DNA of 10,272 bases. Source: UBA11164 sp002420085. GTDB lineage: Bacteria; Pseudomonadota; Gammaproteobacteria; Xanthomonadales; Xanthomonadaceae. The stretch is from positions 1 to 10,272 of the forward strand of contig DALYLJ010000116.1 in the NCBI GenBank assembly GCA_031976395.1, in the 5' to 3' direction. The translations under genes were made by a program, and so were the position numbers. Shown here in pieces: positions 1 through 6,215 of this stretch. Below the pieces are notes generated by a model that was not told where the DNA came from, ran no database searches, and saw only the letters and a list, made by a program, of their open reading frames with translations. Each line of letters begins with the position of its first letter. Positions within the stretch are counted from its first letter, which is position 1.

Positions 1-4
1 GAAC

Positions 5-814
5 GTGGTCAACACCCAGGGCGAGTCTCTGGGCGTGGTGGTCGAACTGCTGGCGGCCGTGTGCGTGCTGATGGCGGCTGCGATCTGGGTGGAATGGTTC
101 GGGCGACCGGCGCCGGTGCCGGTGTTGGTGTCGATCTTCTCGCTCGCGGCGGTCGTCCTGTCGCAGCGCCTGGCGATGCCACCCTGGTGGTGGTCGATCG
201 CTGCCCTGTTCGGGCCGGCGGGGGTTCTGGCGCTCGGGCTGGCGGTGCCGGCCGGGCTGTGGTTGTCCGGGCTGCTGCTGATGCTGGTCGCCTTCGGTGC
301 GCCGTTCGTCAGTCGGGTGCCGCTGTACTTGAGCGGCCGCGCGGTCGCCACCGGGCTGGAGGCACTGCTGCCGAGCCGACCGGGTGCGCGGATCGTCGAT
401 CTCGGGGCCGGGGTCGGCAGTCTGCTGGCGATGGCTGCGCGGCTGCGGCCAGAACTGCGCTGTGTCGGGGTCGAGTGGGCGCCCTTGCCCTGGCTGCTCG
501 GACGGCTGCGCTGGATCGCGACCGGCCGCCCGATCGACTGGCGTTACGGCGATCTCTGGCGCCAGCCGCTGACGGACTGCGATCTGGTCTATGCCTATCT
601 CTCGCCAGCGGCGATGCCGCGTCTGGCGGTCAAGGCGGCACGCGAAATGCCGGCCGGCAGCCGTCTGGTGAGCTACCGGTTCGCGATACCGGGGGTGCCG
701 GCCGATCAGGTGCTGCGGCTCGGCCCTGGCCGCACGGAGTGCCTGCACGTCTGGCAGATCGCGCCGGAGTCGGCCCTGGTGCAGGCGGTCCGGGGCAGGG
801 TGTCGGGCGGCTGA
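5..814 (+). CDS. Membrane-anchored class I SAM-dependent methyltransferase, FAM173-like
   Basis: Predicted SAM-dependent methyltransferase tethered to the inner membrane. The 269-residue reading starts with GTG, four bases into the window, so the true start may lie upstream. An internal ATG at 71 (residue 23) is an alternative. Residues about 10-32, 38-56 and 62-102 are strongly hydrophobic and should form two to four membrane helices. The catalytic domain follows: motif I IVDLGAGVG (residues 130-138) binds SAM, and E157 in VGVEWAP is the likely acidic residue at the end of strand 2. Further on come YGDLW (181-185), a DLVYAYLSP strand (193-201) and MPAGSRLVSY (215-224). A transmembrane anchor, a short RVPLYLS linker just before motif I, then DLW and 'pAGSRLVS' is the order I recall for FAM173 (ATPSCKMT/ANTKMT) lysine methyltransferases. 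That placement is from memory. The substrate is unknown. It stands alone on this strand before the receptor gene, and its stop codon lies inside a 12-bp tandem duplication. Confidence 0.8.
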   Translation: MVNTQGESLGVVVELLAAVCVLMAAAIWVEWFGRPAPVPVLVSIFSLAAVVLSQRLAMPPWWWSIAALFGPAGVLALGLAVPAGLWLSGLLLMLVAFGAPFVSRVPLYLSGRAVATGLEALLPSRPGARIVDLGAGVGSLLAMAARLRPELRCVGVEWAPLPWLLGRLRWIATGRPIDWRYGDLWRQPLTDCDLVYAYLSPAAMPRLAVKAAREMPAGSRLVSYRFAIPGVPADQVLRLGPGRTECLHVWQIAPESALVQAVRGRVSGG

Positions 815-832
815 TCGGACGGCTGATCGGAC
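809..832 (+). repeat. Perfect 12-bp tandem duplication over a stop codon
   Basis: GGCTGATCGGAC occurs twice in direct succession (809-820 and 821-832). The first copy contains the last glycine bases and the TGA stop of the methyltransferase gene. It looks like a local duplication. No function can be assigned. Confidence 0.75.
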
Positions 833-1081
833 GCGACCGGGTGCCTCCTGCGGCGGCGCGGGTCGGTTGCCGGAAGGCCGGTGGTCGCCGCGAGCTCGCC
901 ACCGACACGGTCGCTCGGGCGACCTGCGGTCTCGATCTGCGATCTCGACAATATCCCGCTGGCCCCGGGAAGGTGTAACGTACTGGCGCCCGCGTCCTGC
1001 TGCGGGGGCGTGTCCCGGCTGCCGCCCCGGTGCCGGAACCATCTTCAGCCAGACCACCACCATAAAGAAGGAAGCCAAGCC
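833..1081. other. Spacer and leader upstream of the TonB-dependent receptor
   Basis: This stretch contains no gene I would accept. The reading frame of the receptor is open back to 881, but that part lacks bacterial signal-peptide character and is treated as untranslated. Between about 985 and 1045 there are GC-rich inverted repeats, for example CCGGC pairing with GCCGG, which could fold in a leader RNA. I could not recognise a cobalamin, TPP or other riboswitch core. No promoter stands out. A TCGACA at 945-950 resembles a -35 box but has no well-spaced -10 partner. Confidence 0.5.
1068..1072 (+). promoter_or_regulatory. Ribosome binding site that fixes the receptor start
   Basis: AAGGA lies nine bases upstream of the GTG at 1082. 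It supports that GTG over the in-frame ATG at 881, and the GTG is immediately followed by a signal peptide. Confidence 0.7.
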
Positions 1082-3481
1082 GTGAATCGTCCCATTTTCA
1101 GGCCCTTGCCGCTCAGCAGCGCGATCGCGCTGTCCCTGTCATTGTTCGCTGCCGCTCCGCACGCTCAGGCGCAAGGCGCCGAGGAAGAAGCCAGCAGCGA
1201 TGCCGCCCGGCTCGATCAGGTCCAGGTCGTCGGTTCCCGCCGGGTCGGCGGCAGCGAGACCCGGACCATGCTGCCGGTCGATGTCCTGCCGATGGACAAG
1301 GCGGCCAGTCAGGGTGGCCAGTTCGATCTGGCCCAGACCCTGCAATTCGTCTCGCCGTCGTTCAACTCGACCCGCCAGACCGGTGCCGATGGTGCCGATC
1401 TGATCGATTCGGCGGCGCTGCGCGGACTCGGTTCCGACCAGACCCTGGTGCTGCTCAATGGCAAGCGGCGGCATTCGGTGTCCCTGGTCAATCTGTTCGG
1501 TGCCCGCAATCGCGGCAATACCGGCACCGATTTCAACAGCATTCCAATGCTGGCGGTCGATCGGGTCGAGGTGCTGCGTGACGGTGCGGCGGCCCAGTAC
1601 GGCTCGGATGCCATCGCCGGGGTCATGAACATCGCACTGCGCAAGGACATCGGCTGCGAGGCGGTCGCCGGTTATGGCGAGTACACCCGTGGCGATGGCG
1701 AGAACTACCTCGGTTCCGGCTATTGCGGCTTCGGGGTTGGTGATGGCGGAGTGATCGCGCTGACCGCCGAGTACCTCGATCGCGGTCGTTCCAACCGCGC
1801 CACCGACGTCAATCCAACCCGGATCATCGGCGACAGCAAGATCGAGAACCTGACCTTCTTCGCCAATGGTGAGATTCCGGTCGGCGATGTCGCCCTGGCC
1901 TATTTCCATCTGGGTGTGCAGGACCGCGACGGCTCGTCGGCGGCGTTCGCGCGCGGCGGCATCGGTTCCGACGACATCCCCTCGCGCAATTCGGCGGCGA
2001 TGTTCCCGGATGGCTTCGTGCCGTTCATCAATGGCGATATCGACGATCGCTCCGGCTCGGTCGGGCTGCGCTGGGACATCGGTGAATGGCGTGCCGATCT
2101 GTCCACCACCTACGGTTTCAATCGATTCCGGTTCCTGATTGACAACACCCTCAATGCCTCGATCGCCAACCGCGACCTGCTCAACGGCGGCCCCGGCGTC
2201 AGCGCGACCGCCTTCGATGCCGGTGGCTTCGATTTCCGCCAGAGCACCACCAACCTCGATTTCACCCGTTACTTCGACGGCGTCTTCAATGGCCTGAACG
2301 TCGCCTTCGGTGGTGAGTTCCGCGACGAGAACTACACCATCTTCGCGGGCGAGCCGGGTTCGTTCATCGATGCCGACGGCCCCGGCGGCGGCAATGCCGG
2401 CAGCCAGGGCTTCCCCGGCTTCCAACCGGTCGATGAGACCGATACCGATCGCCACAGTTGGGCCGGCTATCTCGATCTGGAAGCCGATCTGACCGATCGA
2501 CTGCTGGTCGGCCTGGCCGGTCGCTTCGAGGATTACAGCGACTTCGGATCGACCGTCGATGGCAAGCTGTCGATCGGCTTCCAGGCCAGCGATACCCTGC
2601 TGCTGCGCGGTTCGGCCAGCACCGGCTTCCGGGCGCCCTCGCTCCAGCAGCGGCTGTTCTCCTCGACCTTCACCGATTTCGTCAGTGGCGAGCCGGTCGA
2701 TGTCCTGTTGGCCCGCAATGGCGGTCCGGTGGCGGTCGCGGCCGGCATTCCCGAACTCGACGAGGAAACCTCGGTCAGCGCCAGCATCGGCTTTACCTGG
2801 CAGCCGGCCGACAATCTGGCAATCACCCTCGATGCCTATCGCATCAAGATCGATGATCGGATCGTGCTGTCCGGTCGCTTCGACACCACCGACCCCAACA
2901 TCGGTGCGATCCTGGAGGGTCTGGGTGTCGGTGAGGCGCAGTTCTTCGTCAATTCGATCGACACCCGCACCCGTGGCATCGATCTGACCATCGCCCACGA
3001 CACCGCCCTCGGTGGCGGTCAGCTCAACACCTATCTGGCCTTCAATCTGTCCGACACCGAGGTTACCGACATCAATGCGCCGCCGTCGCTGATCGGTCGC
3101 GAGGATGTGCTGCTGGAAGACCGCGAGCGGCGCTTCATCGAGGAAGGCGGGCCGGGCTCGAAGGGGACGTTGACCTTCGACTACAGCCACGGCAAGTGGA
3201 ATGCGGTGTGGCGGTTCATCTACTTCGGCAGCCAGACGCTCGGCACCTTCTCCGGTCCGCCCGAGCCGAACCTGGAGTTCGATCCGCGCCTGTCGGCGGA
3301 TGTCAGCCTGACCTACAGCTTCACCGACAACATCAAACTCACTGCCGGCGGCACCAACATCTTCGACCAGTTCCCCAGCCGGCAGAATCCGGACGAGACC
3401 GACAACGGCCACATCTTCGAGAGCGTCCAGTTCGGCCTGAACGGCGCGGCCTGGTTCACGCGGCTGTGGGTCGGGTTCTGA
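1082..3481 (+). CDS. TonB-dependent outer-membrane receptor
   Basis: Outer-membrane beta-barrel importer powered by TonB-ExbB-ExbD from the inner membrane. The substrate could be a siderophore or another large nutrient and cannot be told from sequence. I start it at GTG 1082, giving 799 residues. From there residues 1-30 form a clear signal peptide (basic start, leucine-rich core, cleavage probably after PHAQA). A TonB-box-like segment LDQVQVVGSR (44-53) is followed by the plug domain: ALRGLGSDQTLVLLNGKR (112-129), VDRVEVLRDGAAAQYGSDAI (159-178) and GVMNIALRK (180-188). The remaining 600 or so residues are barrel strands with Asp/Gly-rich loops, including the TGFRAPSLQQ motif, and the chain ends in the aromatic WVGF expected for barrel assembly. 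Cys192 and Cys215 flank an early barrel loop and could form a disulfide. No TonB, ExbB or ABC transporter gene lies nearby, so the gene appears to be a stand-alone unit ended by the hairpin at 3497-3528. Confidence 0.93.
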   Translation: MNRPIFRPLPLSSAIALSLSLFAAAPHAQAQGAEEEASSDAARLDQVQVVGSRRVGGSETRTMLPVDVLPMDKAASQGGQFDLAQTLQFVSPSFNSTRQTGADGADLIDSAALRGLGSDQTLVLLNGKRRHSVSLVNLFGARNRGNTGTDFNSIPMLAVDRVEVLRDGAAAQYGSDAIAGVMNIALRKDIGCEAVAGYGEYTRGDGENYLGSGYCGFGVGDGGVIALTAEYLDRGRSNRATDVNPTRIIGDSKIENLTFFANGEIPVGDVALAYFHLGVQDRDGSSAAFARGGIGSDDIPSRNSAAMFPDGFVPFINGDIDDRSGSVGLRWDIGEWRADLSTTYGFNRFRFLIDNTLNASIANRDLLNGGPGVSATAFDAGGFDFRQSTTNLDFTRYFDGVFNGLNVAFGGEFRDENYTIFAGEPGSFIDADGPGGGNAGSQGFPGFQPVDETDTDRHSWAGYLDLEADLTDRLLVGLAGRFEDYSDFGSTVDGKLSIGFQASDTLLLRGSASTGFRAPSLQQRLFSSTFTDFVSGEPVDVLLARNGGPVAVAAGIPELDEETSVSASIGFTWQPADNLAITLDAYRIKIDDRIVLSGRFDTTDPNIGAILEGLGVGEAQFFVNSIDTRTRGIDLTIAHDTALGGGQLNTYLAFNLSDTEVTDINAPPSLIGREDVLLEDRERRFIEEGGPGSKGTLTFDYSHGKWNAVWRFIYFGSQTLGTFSGPPEPNLEFDPRLSADVSLTYSFTDNIKLTAGGTNIFDQFPSRQNPDETDNGHIFESVQFGLNGAAWFTRLWVGF

Positions 3482-3496
3482 TCGAACCGGGATCGG

Positions 3497-3528
3497 ACCG
3501 GTCGTCGTGAGCGTTCACGACGACCGGT
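3497..3528. terminator. Perfect 14-bp hairpin between convergent genes
   Basis: ACCGGTCGTCGTGA (3497-3510) is the exact reverse complement of TCACGACGACCGGT (3515-3528), with a four-base loop GCGT. It sits between the receptor stop at 3481 and the isomerase stop at 3542, so it can serve both strands. No T-run follows on either side, so termination may depend on the stem alone or on other factors. Confidence 0.7.
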
Positions 3529-3541
3529 GCCGGAGACGGTG

Positions 3542-4492
3542 TCAGGGCGCGGTGGCCTCGGCTCGACGCACCGGAATTGGTATGTTGCACACCTCGACCC
3601 GACCGACCGGGTCGAGGAACCACGGTTCGCGGCGGTGCCGGCGTGCTTCGATCAGGCGCTGGAAGGTCGGCGTGTCGGTGCGCAACACTTCGATCGGTTC
3701 GCGCTCGGCTACGGGCAGTTGCGCAGCCAACGTGAGCGAGCGGATCGGCACATGCCGGGCCGGATCGCTGTGGAAGCCGAGCGGTCCGTCGCCGCGCGGC
3801 AGCACCGAGAGATGTTCCATGCCCGACAGCACCCGGCCGGCCAGGGTGATGTTGCGATCAAGATGGCGCGGCGCGTGACCGATCACCACGTACAGGCCAG
3901 CGCCATTGCCGCTGTCGGCGGTATTGCCGCGCGAGACGCCGAGTGCGCCGTAGCAGTGCAGCAGCCAGGCACGCTGGCCGGTCGGGTCGCGTCCGACCGG
4001 GAAGCCGCCACTGAACCCGACCTCGGGGGCGTACACGTCGCCATCGGTCAGTCGCGTGAACGACAGCCGCTCGGCTGAGCGATCGAATTCGCCCGGCAGG
4101 CTGGTCCTGGCATTACCGAGCGGTCTGGCCAGGGCCGGGTCGTCGGCCTTCGGGTCGCCCCATTGCACGACGTAGTTGTCCTGCGCGCGCAGGATCACCA
4201 GGCCATCGAAATAGCCGGCGCGCACCAGGGTGCGGATGTTGGCGGCATGCAGGGGTGCGAAATCGGGCGCCAGTTCCAGGATCACCCGACCGCTGTCGAG
4301 ATCGAGGTAGACGGTGTTTTCGGGATCGGGCCGGCGCCAGTCGGCGGCGGCCGCCTCGGCCAGCACCTGGGCCAGGGTCGGGCCGGGTGCGGGGCTCGGT
4401 TCGGCGGCGGGAGCCTGGGCGAGGGCCTGGGTGAAGGTGAGCAGGGTGGCCGAGCCGAGGACGACGGCGGCGAGGCGGCGGAGGATGGGCAT
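3542..4492 (-). CDS. Secreted cyclophilin-type peptidyl-prolyl cis-trans isomerase
   Basis: Predicted periplasmic prolyl isomerase of 316 residues that would speed folding of exported proteins. Residues 1-26 form a signal peptide (MPILRR, a hydrophobic core, then ALAQA). A Pro/Ala linker leads into the cyclophilin fold from about residue 58. The segment LRAQDNYVVQWGDP (101-114) aligns without gaps to the cyclophilin core HRVIPGFMIQGGDP. The catalytic Arg (R102) and Gln (Q110) are kept, while the Phe and Met of the pocket are replaced by Tyr and Val. The segment GALGVSRGNTADSGNGAGLYVV (182-203) matches the second cyclophilin signature, and the usual Trp before LD is His (H210). After about residue 228 there is an extra domain of some 85 residues with REPWF and VCNIPIPVR, which I associate with long proteobacterial PPIases. 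Cys180 and the C-terminal Cys could pair. No good Shine-Dalgarno is visible. The gene lies 53 bases behind srkA, on the same strand. Confidence 0.85.
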   Translation of the reverse strand: MPILRRLAAVVLGSATLLTFTQALAQAPAAEPSPAPGPTLAQVLAEAAAADWRRPDPENTVYLDLDSGRVILELAPDFAPLHAANIRTLVRAGYFDGLVILRAQDNYVVQWGDPKADDPALARPLGNARTSLPGEFDRSAERLSFTRLTDGDVYAPEVGFSGGFPVGRDPTGQRAWLLHCYGALGVSRGNTADSGNGAGLYVVIGHAPRHLDRNITLAGRVLSGMEHLSVLPRGDGPLGFHSDPARHVPIRSLTLAAQLPVAEREPIEVLRTDTPTFQRLIEARRHRREPWFLDPVGRVEVCNIPIPVRRAEATAP

Positions 4493-4503
4493 CGGAAGGG
4501 CTC

Positions 4504-4525
4504 GCTGGCGGCGGTGACGGCCAGC
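4504..4525 (-). other. Small hairpin between srkA and the isomerase gene
   Basis: GCTGGC (4504-4509) and GCCAGC (4520-4525) can form a 6-bp stem with a 10-base loop, just upstream of the isomerase ATG. It could modulate expression between the two genes, but a stem this short in GC-rich DNA is easily fortuitous. Confidence 0.25.
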
Positions 4526-4545
4526 TTATCAGTCCCGCGCGCCGA

Positions 4546-5568
4546 TCAGTCACCCGATCCTTCACCGGTCAGGCTGGCCAGCAGTTCCTCGAACTGTGCC
4601 AGGAAGCCATCCCAGTGGCGCGCCTCGGCGAACCCGGGAAACGCGGCCGGGAAGGCCGGATCATGCCAGCGGTTGGCGATCCAGGCGTGGTGGCGCAGCA
4701 GGCGCACCGCCCGCAGCGGTTCGACCAGCAGGCGCTGGGCCGGGTCGATGTCAGCGAAGCGCGAATAGCCATCGAGCAGACAATGCCACTGGCGATCCTG
4801 GTCGTCACGGGCGCCGGACAGCAGCATCCAGAGATCCTGCACCGCCGGTCCAGTGCAGGCATCGTCGAAATCGACGAAGTGGGCGCTGTCATCGCACCAC
4901 AGCAGGTTGCCAAGGTGGCAATCGCCATGCAGTCGGATCAGCGGCTGGGGGCCGACCTGATCCAGCCGCACGGCCAGGGCGTCGAGCAGTTCGGCAAGCC
5001 GATCATCGAATCGCGTCCGGTACTGACTCGGCAGCCAGCCGCCATTCACCAGCACATCGCCAGCGGCGCGGGCATCGGCGATCGGTGCCAGGGTCGGGCG
5101 GTGGACGAAGCGTCGCTGGCCGCCGATGGCATGGATGCGACCGAGCAGGGTGCCGAGCCGATGCAGGGTGTCGGGGTGGTCGGGTTCGGGTGCGCGTCCG
5201 CCGCGCACGGGGAACAGTGCGAACCGAAAGCCCTGGTGGCGGTGCAGGCTGCCACCGGCCAGCACCAGTGGCGGCACGGTCGGCAACTCGGCCAGCGCCA
5301 GTTCGGCGGTGAAGGCGTGTTCCTCGATGATCGCCGCGTCGCTCCAGCGCTCGGGGCGGTAGAACTTGGCCACCAGCGGCGGCGCGTCCTCAATGCCGAC
5401 CCGATAGACCCGATTCTCGAAGCTGTTCAGCGCCAGCAGCCGGCCATCGCAGGCCAGGCCCAGCGCTTCGATCGCAGCCAGCACCAACTCGGGAGTGAGC
5501 GCGTCGTAGGGATGCTCGGCGTGCAACGGCCGGTCGGCGGGAGGGCTCGGGTGTGGTGCGGGTGACAT
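4546..5568 (-). CDS. srkA: Stress response kinase A (YihE/RdoA family Ser/Thr kinase)
   Basis: Cytoplasmic eukaryotic-like Ser/Thr kinase. In E. coli the homologue is induced by the Cpx envelope stress pathway and protects against stress-induced death. I use the ATG at 5568 (340 residues). The in-frame ATG at 5634 would add 22 residues with no counterpart in the E. coli protein (about 328 residues). Matches to that protein, as I remember it, are close: NSFENRVYRV (48-57), VAKFYRPERW with ATP-contacting K68 (66-75), EEH (82-84) and HQGFRFALFP (111-120). The catalytic loop is RLHGDCHLGN (212-221, D216 and N221), followed by FVDFDDA with metal-binding D233 (231-237) and GPAVQDLWMLL (240-250). 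WHDPAFP (301-307) matches the C-terminal helical part. All key catalytic residues are present. No clear Shine-Dalgarno precedes either start. It is divergent from padR and probably co-transcribed with the isomerase gene downstream. Confidence 0.93.
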   Translation of the reverse strand: MSPAPHPSPPADRPLHAEHPYDALTPELVLAAIEALGLACDGRLLALNSFENRVYRVGIEDAPPLVAKFYRPERWSDAAIIEEHAFTAELALAELPTVPPLVLAGGSLHRHQGFRFALFPVRGGRAPEPDHPDTLHRLGTLLGRIHAIGGQRRFVHRPTLAPIADARAAGDVLVNGGWLPSQYRTRFDDRLAELLDALAVRLDQVGPQPLIRLHGDCHLGNLLWCDDSAHFVDFDDACTGPAVQDLWMLLSGARDDQDRQWHCLLDGYSRFADIDPAQRLLVEPLRAVRLLRHHAWIANRWHDPAFPAAFPGFAEARHWDGFLAQFEELLASLTGEGSGD

Positions 5569-5649
5569 GGCGCGATGGTAACCCGCTGGCCCGCGTCTAC
5601 GTGGGTTGCCGGACGGCCCGACAGACCGGGCCATAGGCCATCAGTTGGT

Positions 5650-5677
5650 TTGACTATGTCGAAGGTATGACTATCAT
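5650..5677 (+). promoter_or_regulatory. Sigma-70-like promoter of padR with overlapping repeats
   Basis: TTGACT (5650-5655) and TATCAT (5672-5677) are separated by 16 bases, and each box is five of six matches to consensus. This is the most AT-rich short stretch in the window, just upstream of padR. TGACTAT occurs twice (5651-5657 and 5668-5674), 17 bases apart. ATGA-CTA-TCAT (5667-5677) is a small inverted repeat over the -10 box. Binding of PadR here would block its own transcription, which is common in this family. That is an inference. Confidence 0.6.
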
Positions 5678-5703
5678 TTAATTCACACTAGCGGACTACG
5701 ACC

Positions 5704-6138
5704 ATGCTCGACCTCGATGATCCGATTCAACGCAAATTCCGCAAGGAACTCTCGACCGGTGTGGTCGCCCTGGTGCTGCTGGCAGTGGTCGCCGAGACCG
5801 GCGAGCCGCTGTATGGCTATCAGATCGCCAAGCGGCTGGAGACCGGCGGCGGTCTGCTCGGCGGCAAGCTGAGTGCGCTCTACCCGGTGCTGCGCAACCT
5901 CGAAGCGGCCGGTCTGCTGGACAGCTTCGTCGAGCCATCGGCGAGCGGGCCACCCCGACGCTACTACCGCGCCACCGATGCCGGCCGCGCCGCCCTGATC
6001 GGTTGGATCGGCGCTTGGCGCGAAGCCCGCGACCTGGTCGATGGTCTGCTGCCGGGCCGTTCACCGGAGCATCGTTCGAGGACGGCGACCGATCCCGCCG
6101 ATCCTCCGGACGGCCCGTCTGCCGATTCGTCGGCCTGA
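5704..6138 (+). CDS. PadR family transcriptional regulator
   Basis: Winged-helix DNA-binding repressor of 144 residues. The N-terminal domain shows the PadR signature: LVLLAVVAETGEPLYGYQIAKRLE (about 22-45), then GKLSALYPVLRNLEAAGLLDS (57-77), which includes the recognition helix. The wing is PPRRYYRATDAGRAAL (82-97). Short PadR proteins end soon after this, so the last 35 or so residues (LPGRSPEHRSRTATDPADPP and onward), rich in Pro, Ser and Asp, are an unusual and probably disordered tail. PadR regulators usually sense small molecules or stress and repress neighbouring membrane-protein genes. Here the next gene on the same strand, 77 bases away, encodes a HAAS/sensor membrane protein and is the likely target. 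The start is the only reasonable ATG, although its ribosome binding site is weak. The gene is divergent from srkA. Confidence 0.9.
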   Translation: MLDLDDPIQRKFRKELSTGVVALVLLAVVAETGEPLYGYQIAKRLETGGGLLGGKLSALYPVLRNLEAAGLLDSFVEPSASGPPRRYYRATDAGRAALIGWIGAWREARDLVDGLLPGRSPEHRSRTATDPADPPDGPSADSSA

Positions 6139-6148
6139 TCACCGGTGA
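6139..6148. other. 10-bp palindrome directly after the padR stop
   Basis: TCACCGGTGA is a perfect palindrome that begins at the base after the padR TGA, in the 77-base gap before the HAAS/sensor gene. It could be an operator half-site pair or chance. No further symmetry surrounds it. Confidence 0.3.
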
Positions 6149-6215
6149 ACCTCCTGGCCACCGATCGCCACCGACCGCCCCACACATCGCCCGCTCATCC
6201 GATGGAGCCCACGCA

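Noticed and set aside
961..1060. Possible riboswitch in the receptor leader
   Set aside because: Only GC-rich stems are visible. No conserved riboswitch core such as the cobalamin box was found.
881..1081. Longer receptor start at ATG 881
   Set aside because: The added 67 residues would bury the signal peptide inside the protein, and the GTG at 1082 has a ribosome binding site.
1139..3412. Antisense reading frame of about 757 codons opposite the receptor gene
   Set aside because: It is the mirror of a strongly biased GC-rich coding strand. Its translation is rich in Ile, Gly, Glu and Gln with no recognisable domain, whereas the sense strand has signal peptide, plug and barrel motifs.
4615..5565. 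Plus-strand frame of about 316 codons opposite srkA, and similar frames at 3527-4078 and 4163-4768
   Set aside because: They are antisense to genes with full catalytic motifs, and their translations show only composition-driven Gln/Ala/Gly-rich sequence.
5569..5634. Upstream srkA start at 5634
   Set aside because: The extra 22 residues, rich in Arg, Gly and Pro, have no match in the E. coli protein as I recall it. The start cannot be excluded, but it is less likely.
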